This document shows, piece by piece, positions 41,237-50,230 of a DNA stretch of 56,034 nt (positions within the stretch are counted from its first letter, which is position 1; every line of letters begins with the position of its first letter). The notes under the pieces are model-generated. The model worked only from the letters and a program-made list of their open reading frames with translations. It searched no databases and was not told the origin of the DNA. A program made the position numbers and the translations under genes. Source of the stretch: Thermoplasmata archaeon (GTDB lineage: Archaea > Thermoplasmatota > Thermoplasmata > Lutacidiplasmatales > UBA184); NCBI GenBank assembly GCA_035532555.1, contig DATKQS010000019.1, positions 1 through 56,034 of the forward strand, read 5' to 3'.

Positions 41237-41965
41237 CTAGCCGCCGCGGCTGAAGTCGATCGCCTGGGCGTCGACCTCGATCCCATCGGCGCGGATCCAG
41301 TACGGCTGGATCGACCGGGCGTGATCCGTGCGCCGCATCTTCAGTATCCGCAGCGAGAGATCGATCCTCCGGCCTTCCGCTGGGGTGGAGTAGCCGAGCA
41401 GGATGACCCCATCGGCGACGTACTCGGAGAGACCGTCGCGGCTCACCCCGGGGTGGCGCGGGTCGGCCTCGGCGGTGAACACCGTCGTCGCGCCGGAGGC
41501 CCGGCACGCTCCGGCGAGGGCGAAGAGCGTCTCGCGCCGGCCCGTCTCGTCATCGCTGAGCATGTGCAGCAGCGAAACCGAGTCGACCACGATCCGCCGC
41601 GCCTTCATCTTCGCGAGCTCGCCCGCGAACTCGCCGCGGATCCGCTGGATGCTCTGCTTCGTCTCCCGAGGATCGAGCCGGATCACATTGAGCGTCTTGC
41701 GCTCCACCGCCGCGTCGACCGGCCAGCCGAACTGCCGGGCGCTCTCGAGGAGTTGCGGGACATCCTCCTCGAGGGAGAGGAAGACGCCCGTCTCGCCGCG
41801 TGCGACCCCGGCCATGAGGAACTGCAGGCCGAAGCAGGTCTTCCCGGTCCCCGGTAGTCCGGTCACGAGCACGACGTGCCCGGCGGGGAGACCCCCCCGG
41901 AGCATCTGGTCGAGACCCGCGATCCCCGTCGGGACCTTGGGGTGAGGCGGCTCAGATCCGCTCAT
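41237..41965 (-). CDS. KaiC/RadA-like RecA-superfamily ATPase (active type)
   Basis: The protein has 242 residues, a single KaiC-like RecA domain: TGIAGLDQMLRGGLPAGHVV, Walker A GLPGTGKT (residues 36-43), FLSLEEDV (catalytic Glu pair), and Walker B RRIVVDSVSLLHML. Single-domain KaiC-like ATPases are numerous in archaea and are thought to be signalling ATPases, often paired with paralogues or phosphorylation partners. Its start overlaps the preceding paralogue by 14 bases, so the two are coupled. Confidence 0.88.
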   Translation of the reverse strand: MSGSEPPHPKVPTGIAGLDQMLRGGLPAGHVVLVTGLPGTGKTCFGLQFLMAGVARGETGVFLSLEEDVPQLLESARQFGWPVDAAVERKTLNVIRLDPRETKQSIQRIRGEFAGELAKMKARRIVVDSVSLLHMLSDDETGRRETLFALAGACRASGATTVFTAEADPRHPGVSRDGLSEYVADGVILLGYSTPAEGRRIDLSLRILKMRRTDHARSIQPYWIRADGIEVDAQAIDFSRGG

Positions 41966-42866
41966 GCTGCGTGGTCACCAGCCCCGTCAGGTGATGGACG
42001 CGGACGACGAACCGGCCCTGGTATTCCTCGGCGAGGTGAGCGAGCACGGGCATCGATTTCTCGATCAGGAGCACGCGCTGCCGGTGGGTCCGATTCGGCG
42101 CGGTCGTCCAACGGAAGGCGAACACGGCATCGACCGAGTCGATGATCGCCTCCTCCGTGGCGGGCGCCGCGACCCCTTGGGAGAGCAGGAGGTAGACGAT
42201 GCCGCCCCATTCCTTCGCCCGGCGGCGCAGTCCCTTCACGAGGGTCAGGAGGTCCCCGGGCTCGACGCCCCGGCGCACGAGGAGATCGGTGAGGGAATCC
42301 ACGATGACGAGGTTCGATTGCCCTCCCGGTTCGAGCGCGTTGGCGAGAGCGGCGAGAGGTCCCGCGTCGGCGCTCCCACCCCGAGGGCCCCCTCCAAGGA
42401 GCGGACTCGGTACGGCGGCCCACGCGGAGGGAACGACGGTGTCGGCGAAGTACGCGGAGGAGAGATCTCGGAAGGTGAGGTGGCGCGTGAGCGCGTCCGG
42501 ATAGCTCGAGTCGAACGCGGCACGCGCCTCGTCGAGTATCTGCTCCTGGGATCGGGTCAGGCTGACGTAGAGGATGCCGTCCGGGTAGACGAACGGGCCG
42601 GGGGCCGTGCCGAGGTAGATCCGGTGCTGGGAGGGATCCTCGCGGTGCTGCATGAGGTGGACGGCCGAGGTCAATGCGAACTCGGGGTGTCCCGCTCCGG
42701 GCTCTCCGAGGAGCAGAATGACCGATCCCGCCGGGACCCCGCCCGTCAGGTAATCGAGGTCGGGAACCCCGGTCGGCGCTCGGGCGGGTCCCCGAACGGC
42801 CTCGGAGGGCGTCGCAAGGACGGCGCCGGGGCCCATGAGGAATGGCCGGGGGGACTCGAGCGCCAC
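41952..42866 (-). CDS. KaiC-like RecA-superfamily protein with degenerate Walker A
   Basis: The protein has 304 residues from GTG 42866. It keeps the KaiC-like layout (TGVPDLDYLTGGVPAGSVIL, ILYVSLTRSQEQILDEA, and Walker B-like NLVIVDSLTDLLV), but the P-loop reads GEPGAGHP (residues 54-61): the Lys and Thr/Ser that bind phosphate and Mg2+ are replaced by His and Pro. It probably cannot hydrolyse ATP and may act as a regulatory partner of the active paralogue at 41237-41965, whose gene it overlaps. A Gly-rich insertion lies at about 155-170. It follows truD by 70 bases, with an AT-rich patch (ACAAATACT) in the gap as a possible promoter. Confidence 0.82.
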   Translation of the reverse strand: MALESPRPFLMGPGAVLATPSEAVRGPARAPTGVPDLDYLTGGVPAGSVILLLGEPGAGHPEFALTSAVHLMQHREDPSQHRIYLGTAPGPFVYPDGILYVSLTRSQEQILDEARAAFDSSYPDALTRHLTFRDLSSAYFADTVVPSAWAAVPSPLLGGGPRGGSADAGPLAALANALEPGGQSNLVIVDSLTDLLVRRGVEPGDLLTLVKGLRRRAKEWGGIVYLLLSQGVAAPATEEAIIDSVDAVFAFRWTTAPNRTHRQRVLLIEKSMPVLAHLAEEYQGRFVVRVHHLTGLVTTQHERI

Positions 42867-42936
42867 GAACCTAAGCTCCGCGCGCTTCCAACCCCGATGC
42901 TCAGTATTTGTAGGTGCGGCTCCACTCGCGCCCGGG

Positions 42937-44250
42937 CTACCCGCTCGAGCCGATTTTCAGGAACTCCCGGAGCAGGACGGTCGCGTAGGCGCCCTTTGGG
43001 AGCGCGAACCGGAACCAGACTCCGTCTCCTCCCTCCGCCGAAGGGTCCGGAGAGATCCCGATGGGAGGCAGAGCCAGGGTCGCGGGACGCCACGATCCTG
43101 CGCTCGAGATGTCGGGGGTATGAGGAAGCTCGAACTCCTTTGGCGTGACCCGTTCGTCGGCGAGCACCCGATCGGCGAGCTCACCCGCCCGACCCGGGCG
43201 TCGCGGCGTCTCGAACCCGATGAGCGGGCCGGCGACGACCGCGCGTCCGCGGTGGACGAGATCGGCGCATTCCGGAACATTGTCTCGATCGACCGGGATC
43301 GCATCCTGCCCTCGCATTGTGCCGTCCCGGCCCACCCGCAGGATGTAGTCGCCCTCCTCGGGCACGTCCAGTGGGATCCCGAGTGAGCGGCGCAGGCTGA
43401 CCCAGCGATTGAACAGGAGGGATTGGTAGGCATGGACGAAGAGCAGGCGAAGTTCGCGATTGAGCGCGCGGAAGGCGCGTTCGGGCGGATGGCCGTGGGC
43501 CAAGTGCTCGAGCATCGAGCGCTCGAACCGGTACTCGCGGGGGAAGTCGCGGAGGGCCCGCACCGCGTCGTGGTCCGCAGCATAGGCCGCGCGGGCGGGG
43601 GATCGGGAGGGATCGTCCCCGAGAGGAATCCGTGCGAGGTAGATCTCCACCGCCTCGTCCACTCGACCCTGAACGAGCGCGCGCCCGACCTCGTGGGTCA
43701 CCGGACGGACCTCCCCGAAGCGCTGCAGGCCGAAGAGGTCCGGAAAGCGGCCGGCCTCTTCGAGCTCTCGGCGGACCGCGCCGTACGCCAGCACCGTCTC
43801 CTCCGACGACATCGGGAGGTCCGAGACGCGGATCTCGAACGAGTTCCCGTAATGGTGCCCCAGGGACAGTCCGTCCCGAGCTCGGTACGCCTCGAGGATC
43901 GTAGCATCGGCAAGATGGAGATCGGCCGCGGGCAGGGGACCCACGTAGGAGAACAGTCGTTCGGTGAGGGCGCGCCGATCCTTGGTCCCGGCCCACCGGA
44001 CCGAATTCGGAGCGAGGCCGAGCCTGCGGGCGAGCGCGCTCGCGAGTTCGTGCTGTTCCCAGTTCCGGCTCTCGATCCGGACCACGACGAAGCGCCCGTC
44101 CGGTTCCGGAACCGGGTAGGCGGAGATCTCGCGTACGCGGAAGGATTCAGGGTTGGCTTTGAGGGTCCCCGGCACGCCGGGGGCGCGGGTCGCGTAGAAC
44201 GCGAGCCCCACCGCCCGTTCATTCTCGGGGGGCTGGAGGTCCGCGCTCAC
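42937..44250 (-). CDS. truD: tRNA pseudouridine(13) synthase TruD
   Basis: The protein has 437 residues from GTG 44250. The catalytic Asp is in VRWAGTKDRRALTER (Asp91), the TruD motif II. Other family stretches are LKANPESFRVREI near the start, GHHYGNSFEIRV, FPDLFGLQRFGEVRP, and RELRLLFVHAYQSLLFNRWVS. The long insertion domain between about 155 and 370 is normal for archaeal and eukaryotic (Pus7) members. It isomerises U13 of tRNAs. Its start overlaps the end of the MFS gene by about 30 bases. Confidence 0.92.
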   Translation of the reverse strand: MSADLQPPENERAVGLAFYATRAPGVPGTLKANPESFRVREISAYPVPEPDGRFVVVRIESRNWEQHELASALARRLGLAPNSVRWAGTKDRRALTERLFSYVGPLPAADLHLADATILEAYRARDGLSLGHHYGNSFEIRVSDLPMSSEETVLAYGAVRRELEEAGRFPDLFGLQRFGEVRPVTHEVGRALVQGRVDEAVEIYLARIPLGDDPSRSPARAAYAADHDAVRALRDFPREYRFERSMLEHLAHGHPPERAFRALNRELRLLFVHAYQSLLFNRWVSLRRSLGIPLDVPEEGDYILRVGRDGTMRGQDAIPVDRDNVPECADLVHRGRAVVAGPLIGFETPRRPGRAGELADRVLADERVTPKEFELPHTPDISSAGSWRPATLALPPIGISPDPSAEGGDGVWFRFALPKGAYATVLLREFLKIGSSG

Positions 44251-45772
44251 GGCCCGCGCCACGAGGGGGTGGGTCTTTAGGGTGCGTGGCCGAGGTGGGC
44301 GGTCCGCGTAAGGCGCTTGCGGGCACGTGCGCGTCGCCTTCCCTCTGCGCATCCGAGGAACCGGGCTCGCTGGCAGCAGGCTCCCCGCGCGGCGGAGCGG
44401 TCGTTCCGCGAGTGTCGCGGCCCCAGCTTCGACGGGGGGCGGCCCGGTACGGTACGCGGAAGGAATGGTAGGGGATCGGGGCGAGCATGGCCATCCCGAA
44501 CAGAACGATCCCGGCCGCGAGCGAGTAGGTGAGACCGACTCCGTAGGTCGAGAAGAGGTACCCTCCGGCCACCGTGCCGAACAATCCGCCAAGCCCGGCG
44601 ATCGCGTTGTACAGGCCGAGAGCGCGGCCGCGCGCCGATCGACCGACCAGCCGCATCAGGAACAGCGTGCTCGCGGTGCTGATGAACGCCCACGTGACTC
44701 CGAGGAGGGCGTTCAACAACGTGAACCAACCCGTGAGCGCGGGACTGCCGTGTCCGAGGAGGATGTAGATCGGCCCCCACAGGAACAGGAGCATCAAGAG
44801 GACCCGGCCGAAGAGCGAGCCCAAGAACACCGACTTCGGCGAGCGGGCCTCGACCGCCCGGCCCGATTGGAAGAACAGTGCGGTCGCCGCCGCGCTGGAC
44901 CCGAGGTAGACGATGAAGATCGACGCGTCGGACAGCTGAGCGTTCTGCCAGAGGAAGACCGGAAATGGTCCGTAGAACATGTCGAAGCCGACGCTCATCA
45001 CCCCGAGGGCCGCGAGGAAGAGGACCTCGCGTCCCTTCAACCGCTCGACGGGACCCCGCGCGATGTCGACGATGTTGAGCACGCGCGAGCGGAAGTGGCG
45101 ATAGCGTTCGACGACCCCGCGATGCAGATTGACGAGCTCGGCGACGGCACGTCGCTCGATGCGGCTCGTTGGCTCTTCGATCCAGGCCCACGCGATGATC
45201 GCGCCGACGACCGCGAGGATCCCGGAGAGGACGAGGAGCCCCGTCATCACCTGGACGGCGGACTGGTTGACCCCGATGACGAACAGCCAGACGATCCCGA
45301 TGGCGAGCCCCACCGTCGTGCCGATCCCCGAGATGAGACCGAAGAGACCGATGTCCCCCGGCCACCATCGCTTGTGACGGGTTTCCAACAGGAGCATCGT
45401 GCCGATCGGCGCGCTCGCGGCGCAGGCGAGCCCTTCGACGATGTTGAGCCAGAAGTAGCTGGAGAGGTCCGGAGCGAACGCGATCCCGATGATGCTGAGG
45501 CCGGTGGCGAGGAACGATCCGACGAGGAAGTACTTCCGGTGGGCGACGCGATCGGAGAGGTTCCCCCACAGGATCGTGAACGGGACCTGGCTCATGCTGC
45601 TCGCGCCGATGATGATCGTGACGGCGAACGCGGAGGCTCCGAAGTGCTGGAGCGCGAGCAGCGGGATCAGCGGCGTTGCGATCCCGTCGGAGATGGCGAG
45701 CGGGAGGTAGGCGAGGAACCAGAGATCGCTGCTCGAGGGTCGGATCGGTTGGTGGATGGTGATGTCGACCAC
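44219..45772 (-). CDS. Major facilitator superfamily transporter
   Basis: The protein has 517 residues from GTG 45772 and twelve predicted membrane helices. The MFS cytoplasmic loop motif between helices 2 and 3 appears as GNLSDRVAHRKYFL, and a second half repeat as GRSARGRALGLYNAIAG. A cytoplasmic loop of ~50 charged residues (RIERRAVAELVNLHRGVVERY) separates the two halves. The C-terminal ~90 residues are disordered, Pro/Arg-rich and overlap truD; part of that tail may be a consequence of the overlapping frame. The substrate is unknown; multidrug or sugar efflux is typical for such stand-alone genes. Confidence 0.86.
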   Translation of the reverse strand: MVDITIHQPIRPSSSDLWFLAYLPLAISDGIATPLIPLLALQHFGASAFAVTIIIGASSMSQVPFTILWGNLSDRVAHRKYFLVGSFLATGLSIIGIAFAPDLSSYFWLNIVEGLACAASAPIGTMLLLETRHKRWWPGDIGLFGLISGIGTTVGLAIGIVWLFVIGVNQSAVQVMTGLLVLSGILAVVGAIIAWAWIEEPTSRIERRAVAELVNLHRGVVERYRHFRSRVLNIVDIARGPVERLKGREVLFLAALGVMSVGFDMFYGPFPVFLWQNAQLSDASIFIVYLGSSAAATALFFQSGRAVEARSPKSVFLGSLFGRVLLMLLFLWGPIYILLGHGSPALTGWFTLLNALLGVTWAFISTASTLFLMRLVGRSARGRALGLYNAIAGLGGLFGTVAGGYLFSTYGVGLTYSLAAGIVLFGMAMLAPIPYHSFRVPYRAAPRRSWGRDTRGTTAPPRGEPAASEPGSSDAQREGDAHVPASALRGPPTSATHPKDPPPRGAGRERGPPAPRE

Positions 45773-45878
45773 GACCGCCGCCCAGTGCCCTTCGGACGAA
45801 TGCTTCGATTTTGGGGCCGAGGCATAAAGCGTCCGTTACTCAGGAAGCAGAGCGGCGCCGGACCGCGGCACGCCTCCT

Positions 45879-46460
45879 CTAGGCCACGGGAACGCCGAGC
45901 TCGTGCAGGAGGGAGCGATGCTCCTCCTTGGAGATCCAGTCGACCTTGAGGTAGTCGCGCAGGTACTCGTCCGAGACATCGAACCGGCGGGCCTCTTCCA
46001 CCACGAACCGGTACGCTTCGACCTCCGTCCATCGCTGGGTATACCCCACGGACCGATCGTACAGGTCGGCCCCGTCCCGACGTTGGCGGACGTGGCAGAG
46101 CTCGTGGTAGATGTCCATGAACAGCATGGTCGCCGAGCTTTCCCGGAGGTGGGCGGCGCCGACGACGATGCAGTCGGACGCCGGCGAGACCACCGGCTTC
46201 CAGCCGCGCGGAGCGCCCGGGAACTTCTTCTTCGGAGCGACGTACATCCACATGTCGTCGGCGACGAGCTCGATCTCCGTGGACCGGAACAGCTCCGCGC
46301 GCTTGTCCGCATCCGGCTCGAGCCGACGGGCGGTCGGCAGTCGATCGAGGGTCGGGAAGACCCCGAGGATCGGGTGTCGACCCATGGGGAGCTCCCGCCG
46401 GATCTCGAATTCCTTCGGGGGTTCCCCTCGCGGTGAGGCCGGCTTCGCAGAGGGAGACAT
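45879..46460 (-). CDS. Putative zincin-like metalloprotease (HELCH motif)
   Basis: The protein has 193 residues. It contains an HExxH zinc motif, MDIYHELCHVRQRRDG (His119, Glu120, His123), with a downstream Glu-rich helix (YTQRWTEVEAYRFVVEEARR) that could supply the third ligand. There is no signal peptide or membrane helix, so it is probably cytoplasmic. The remainder (EIELVADDMWMYVAPKKK, FPGAPRGWKPVVSPASDCIV) does not match a family I recognise. It is divergent from the P1 peptidase gene at 46577; the two may share regulation. Confidence 0.7.
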   Translation of the reverse strand: MSPSAKPASPRGEPPKEFEIRRELPMGRHPILGVFPTLDRLPTARRLEPDADKRAELFRSTEIELVADDMWMYVAPKKKFPGAPRGWKPVVSPASDCIVVGAAHLRESSATMLFMDIYHELCHVRQRRDGADLYDRSVGYTQRWTEVEAYRFVVEEARRFDVSDEYLRDYLKVDWISKEEHRSLLHELGVPVA

Positions 46461-46576
46461 CGACAGGAGCCGAACCGCTTCCCCTGATAAAATCCACCGG
46501 ACGGGTTCGTGAGCGGCCGCACCCTGGGACCGATTGCCCTCCTATACCTTCGAATCCTAGCCCCGATGGAGATCGA

Positions 46577-47521
46577 ATGCCGCCCCCGCTCACCTTTGCG
46601 CGCGTACCGGGCGTTCGACTCGGCCACGCGACGACGCCCGACGGCGCGAGCGGCGTGACGGTGGTCCGATTCGACCGCGCCCGTCCCGTGGTCGTCGACG
46701 TGCGGGGAGGAGCGTCGGCGACGTACGACATCGCATCGCTCGCGCTCGATGCCACCTTCGGACGGCGATGGGCGATCTTCCTCTCGGGCGGAAGCCTCTA
46801 CGGTCTCGACGCGGCACGCGGGGTCCGGACCCGGATCCTGGAGGAGGGCGAGGGCCAACCGGCCTTCGCGAGCCCCAGCCGTGTGGTCCCGATCGCCGGC
46901 GCCGCCCTCTTCGACCTGCCGGTGGAGAGCGAGGCGATCCCGGATTACCTTCCGCTGGGGTACGAGGCGACGCGGGTCGCCGGCCGATCGGCGACGGCCT
47001 CGGGCCACGTAGGCGCCGGCGCCGGAGCGACCGTGGGCAAGTACCTGGGGCGGTCTCGGGCGATGCGCGGCGGCCTCGCGAGCGCGGCCGTACGGATTCC
47101 TCGCGGTGGCACCCTCGGGGTCCTCGTAGTGGTCAACGCGGTGGGGGCGGTGCGCGATCCTCGCAACGGCGCCTGGATCGCCGGAGCTCGCGCCCGCAGC
47201 GGTCGGATATCCCCGCCTCGGTCTGGAAGGGCAGCGGAGGGGACCGACTCGCACACCACCCTGGCTATCGCCGTCACCGATCTCGCGATCGGACGCTCCG
47301 GACTCCAGCGGATCGCAGCGAACGTCTCGGCGGGGCTGGCGCGCGTCATCGTTCCGTTCCACACCTCGGTCGACGGCGATCTCGTGTTCGCGGCCTCGAC
47401 GGAGCGACGGACCCGCCTGCCCTCCGAGCGCCGCGCGGGGGAGCTCGTCGATCGGATCGGGGTCCGCGCCGCGGAACTGGCCTCCGAAGTCGCCGCTCGG
47501 GCCGTACGCCCGACCGCCTAG
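46577..47521 (+). CDS. P1-family (DmpA/BapA-like) peptidase or amidase
   Basis: The protein has 314 residues from ATG 46577. It has the family's PGVRLGHATTPDGASGVTVV opening, the DIASLALDATFGRRWAIFLSGGSLYGLDAARG stretch (cited by its ends, residues ~50-80), SGHVGAGAGATVGKYLG in the middle, and GGTLGVLVVVNAVGAVRDP, where the Gly-Thr step fits the autocleavage site that frees an N-terminal nucleophile; Thr is used in the NylC-type members, Ser in DmpA. The last part, DSHTTLAIAVTDLAI, is also typical. Substrates may be peptides with unusual amino ends or amide oligomers. It converges on the CBS-domain gene with a few bases of overlap. Confidence 0.84.
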   Translation: MPPPLTFARVPGVRLGHATTPDGASGVTVVRFDRARPVVVDVRGGASATYDIASLALDATFGRRWAIFLSGGSLYGLDAARGVRTRILEEGEGQPAFASPSRVVPIAGAALFDLPVESEAIPDYLPLGYEATRVAGRSATASGHVGAGAGATVGKYLGRSRAMRGGLASAAVRIPRGGTLGVLVVVNAVGAVRDPRNGAWIAGARARSGRISPPRSGRAAEGTDSHTTLAIAVTDLAIGRSGLQRIAANVSAGLARVIVPFHTSVDGDLVFAASTERRTRLPSERRAGELVDRIGVRAAELASEVAARAVRPTA

Positions 47522-48102
47522 GGCGCTGGGGTACGCCGCATCGTGGTGCCGCGCAGCCCCCGGATCAGATCGGTCTTCGTCACGATCCCCTGAAGCGTGC
47601 CTCGGTGCGCGACGAGGACGGCCGGGATCTGGGTCAGGAGGGTCGCGAGAATGTCGGCTGGGAAGTCGGTGTCCACCTGAGGGTAGGCGCTCTCCTGGAC
47701 GTCCCGGACGCGCACGCGGGAGCGCGGGCTTCCTCCCTCTCCCAACGCACGCAGGAGAGCCGCCTCCGACAGCGACCCGGTCACCTTCCCCCCTTCGACC
47801 ACGGGGATCTGGGAGATCGCACGCTGCTCCATCAACTGGGCCGCAGCGTGCAGCGGAGAAGAAGCGTCGATCACGACGAGGTTGCGGGTCATCACGTCTC
47901 GCGCGGTCAGGCGGGGGGTTGCGATCCCTTCCTGGGCCTCTAGGTACGTGACGATCCGCTGGACGAGCTCGTACGAGGGCCGGATCTGACCTCGTTCGAT
48001 CCGGGAGATCGTGGCGTCGCTGCGCCCCACCGCTCTCGCGAGCTCCCCCAGGGGCATGCCGAGGGCGCGCCGACGCTTACGGATCTCGGCAAGGGATTCC
48101 AC
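47518..48102 (-). CDS. HTH-XRE and CBS-domain transcriptional regulator
   Basis: The protein has 194 residues from GTG 48102; the frame is open upstream but that part is low in complexity. An XRE-type helix-turn-helix comes first (IRKRRRALGMPLGELARAVG, then RSDATISRIERGQIRPS), followed by two CBS domains (ARDVMTRNLVVIDASSPLHA...ISQIPVVEGGKVTGSLSE; then FPADILATLLTQIPAVLV...GIVTKTDLIRGL). CBS pairs bind adenine nucleotides or related ligands, so this is probably a ligand-responsive regulator of the archaeal COG3620 type. Its target is unknown. It is divergent from the small zinc-finger gene. Confidence 0.88.
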   Translation of the reverse strand: MESLAEIRKRRRALGMPLGELARAVGRSDATISRIERGQIRPSYELVQRIVTYLEAQEGIATPRLTARDVMTRNLVVIDASSPLHAAAQLMEQRAISQIPVVEGGKVTGSLSEAALLRALGEGGSPRSRVRVRDVQESAYPQVDTDFPADILATLLTQIPAVLVAHRGTLQGIVTKTDLIRGLRGTTMRRTPAP

Positions 48103-48254
48103 AGAGAGGGAGACGGTCGGGCTCTTATGGGGCTTTCCTCGGCCCGTTTCGGCGCCTCCCCCGGCGAACGCCTCGCGTCCAAGCGAGGACGGGAGGGCCA
48201 TCCACCTTCGCGCGGAAAGATACATCCACCGGCGCGACGTTGGGGGTACGCCCG

Positions 48255-48515
48255 ATGTCGATGCCTCGCCGCACCGAATGGATCGTCGCTCCGCCGGAGA
48301 TCTGCTGTCTGTGTCGGGAGCCGTTGGGCCTGCCGGCCGAGACCAGCGCCTGGAACGGACGGCCCGCCCATCGCGATTGCGTCCGGATCCACCTGATCCA
48401 GGGGGACCCCGCCTTCCGGGAGACGGGCGGGGAGGCGGACGAGGCCCCGGACGAGGGGGCGGAATCGCTTGACGGGGTCCTCCCGCGCGATGACGAGGAC
48501 AACACCTTCGAGTGA
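48255..48515 (+). CDS. Small protein with a CxxC...HxxC zinc motif (86 aa)
   Basis: The protein has 86 residues from ATG 48255; ATG 48261 is an equally good start. Cysteines in ICCLCREPLG and the later RPAHRDCVRIH form a probable treble-clef-like or single zinc site. The C-terminal third is strongly acidic (GEADEAPDEGAESLD, then RDDEDNTFE). Such short proteins are frequent in archaea and usually uncharacterised. The gene is divergent from the CBS regulator and 117 bases upstream of the radical SAM gene. Confidence 0.65.
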   Translation: MSMPRRTEWIVAPPEICCLCREPLGLPAETSAWNGRPAHRDCVRIHLIQGDPAFRETGGEADEAPDEGAESLDGVLPRDDEDNTFE

Positions 48516-48632
48516 GGAATCGGACCTCGGTGGGGCCCAAGGTGCCCGAATTGTCGCGCCCGGCTCGACGCAACCAATAAGAGCCTCCGCTTTCGTGGTA
48601 TCCATCGGATCGGCGAGTTAGGAGTAGTACGA

Positions 48633-50225
48633 ATGCCCGAAGTGGTCATCACCTGCGACTGGACGATGATGAGCAATCACAATGGGAAGGAGTTCCTCGG
48701 CTTCGGCACCACCACTCCGGCCTACGTCCTTCCGGAGCGCGTGTACAAGCGCCTGTTCTATCCGGACATGCCGGTCGATGAGAACGGCTTCCCAGTGGCC
48801 GCGCCGTACGGAATGCGCAAAATCGAGGCGGCGCTCATCGACGGCGGGTTCGACGCCCGCATCGTCCACCCCTCCCACCTTCACCGCTACATGCCCGGCT
48901 CGGCGAAGGTGCTCCTCATCTCGGGACACGACTACTTTGGGCTGAACCCTCCGGCGTCGACCTTCGGCGGGGTCATGCACCGCGACCCGCTCAACTGCGT
49001 CAACTTCAAGCGGATGATGACCCAGCCCGCGGTCGTCGAGGCCCGCAAGCAGGGCATGAAGATCATCGCCGGCGGTCCGTGCGCCTGGCAGATCGCCCCG
49101 CCCACGCGGATGAAGCTCCCCTGGATCCAGGAGTTCGTCGACTCGTTCGGTGGCATCGACTCGGTCGTCGAGGGCGAGGGGGACATCTTCGTCAAGGAGA
49201 TCGTCCGAAAGGCGCTCGCCGATGAGTACCTGCCTCCCCACGTCATCATGACCCCGAAGGAGGCGCCGAAGGTCGAGCAGATCTCCACGATCAAGTACGC
49301 CAGCGTCAACGGTCTCGTCGAGATCGGGCGCGGCTGCTGCCGCGGGTGCTCGTTCTGCTCGGTGACCACGCGCCCCACTCGGTGGTACGGGCTCGACAAA
49401 ATCGAGGAGGAGCTCCGGGTCAACGCGAAGGTCAACAACCGCAAGGGGATCCTGCACTCGGACGACGTCTTCTTCTACGGCAGCCCGAACGTGATGCCCC
49501 GCGAGGAGAAGCTGATCCCGCTGCTCCAGCTCGCGAAGCGCTACTACGAGCAGGTCGGGTGGAGCCACGTCGCCATCGCCTCGCTGATGACCAAGCCGAA
49601 GCTCCTGTCGAAGTGCGCGGAAGTGCTCATCGACGACAAGCAGAAGTGGTGGGGCGTCGAGATCGGGGTCGAGACCGGCTCTCCGCATATGGTCACCGCC
49701 GCCATGCCCGGCAAAGTCGCTCCGTTCAAGGCCTCCCAGTGGCCCGAGCTCGTGGTCCAAGCGGCGGGCCTGCTGAACGACAACCACGTCTATCCGGCGT
49801 GCACGTTCATCGTCGGGCTCCCTCAGGAGACCGAAGACGACGTCCTGAAGACGATCGACCTGATCGACGACCTCTGGGATTTCAAGGCGCTCCTGGTGCC
49901 GATGTTCTTCGTACCCCTCGGCCACCTGAAGTCCCGGGACTGGTTCCAGCGCGACATGCTCTCCGACGTCCAGGAGGAGCTGCTCAAGCGCGCGCTCACC
50001 CACGGCATCCGCCAATCGAAGGGCCTCCTCACCGAGTTCTTCGATTGGGAAGGGGCGCACACCACGGCGTATCGGTCGGCGTTCCGCGGGTTTATCGGGT
50101 TCCTCGAGCTCATCGCCAAGATGCACGGCCTGTACAGCCCGGCGAACCGGCCAGGCCGTTCGATCGAGGACCCGAACCGCTACCCGGACCGGCTCCCGAT
50201 CCCCACGATCCCCGTACGCGAGTAG
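48633..50225 (+). CDS. B12-binding-type radical SAM protein, possible GDGT-modifying enzyme
   Basis: The protein has 530 residues from ATG 48633, with TAGGAG ~10 bases upstream as ribosome-binding site. The radical SAM cluster is GRGCCRGCSFCSVTTRP (CxxxCxxC). The N-terminal ~190 residues fit a B12-binding-like Rossmann domain (KVLLISGHDYFGLNPP, KIIAGGPCAWQI, SVVEGEGDIFVKEIV). After the core barrel (GVEIGVETGSPHMV, ACTFIVGLPQETEDDVLKT) comes a helical C-terminus. The order and the CSVTTRPTRWYGLDKIEEEL region recall archaeal radical SAM enzymes that form rings in tetraether lipids (GrsA/GrsB); I make that link from memory and with moderate confidence. A methyltransferase or other B12 radical SAM role is the alternative. 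Confidence 0.82.
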   Translation: MPEVVITCDWTMMSNHNGKEFLGFGTTTPAYVLPERVYKRLFYPDMPVDENGFPVAAPYGMRKIEAALIDGGFDARIVHPSHLHRYMPGSAKVLLISGHDYFGLNPPASTFGGVMHRDPLNCVNFKRMMTQPAVVEARKQGMKIIAGGPCAWQIAPPTRMKLPWIQEFVDSFGGIDSVVEGEGDIFVKEIVRKALADEYLPPHVIMTPKEAPKVEQISTIKYASVNGLVEIGRGCCRGCSFCSVTTRPTRWYGLDKIEEELRVNAKVNNRKGILHSDDVFFYGSPNVMPREEKLIPLLQLAKRYYEQVGWSHVAIASLMTKPKLLSKCAEVLIDDKQKWWGVEIGVETGSPHMVTAAMPGKVAPFKASQWPELVVQAAGLLNDNHVYPACTFIVGLPQETEDDVLKTIDLIDDLWDFKALLVPMFFVPLGHLKSRDWFQRDMLSDVQEELLKRALTHGIRQSKGLLTEFFDWEGAHTTAYRSAFRGFIGFLELIAKMHGLYSPANRPGRSIEDPNRYPDRLPIPTIPVRE

Positions 50226-50230
50226 GCCGG

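Noticed and set aside
44327-45949. 540-codon plus-strand open frame opposite the MFS gene
   Set aside because: The charged Arg/Glu/Asp-rich translation is the antisense of a membrane transporter and has no domain.
46540-46570. TTCGAATCC as a possible tRNA T-loop
   Set aside because: No acceptor, D or anticodon stem could be paired around it. No tRNA gene was found anywhere in the window by eye.
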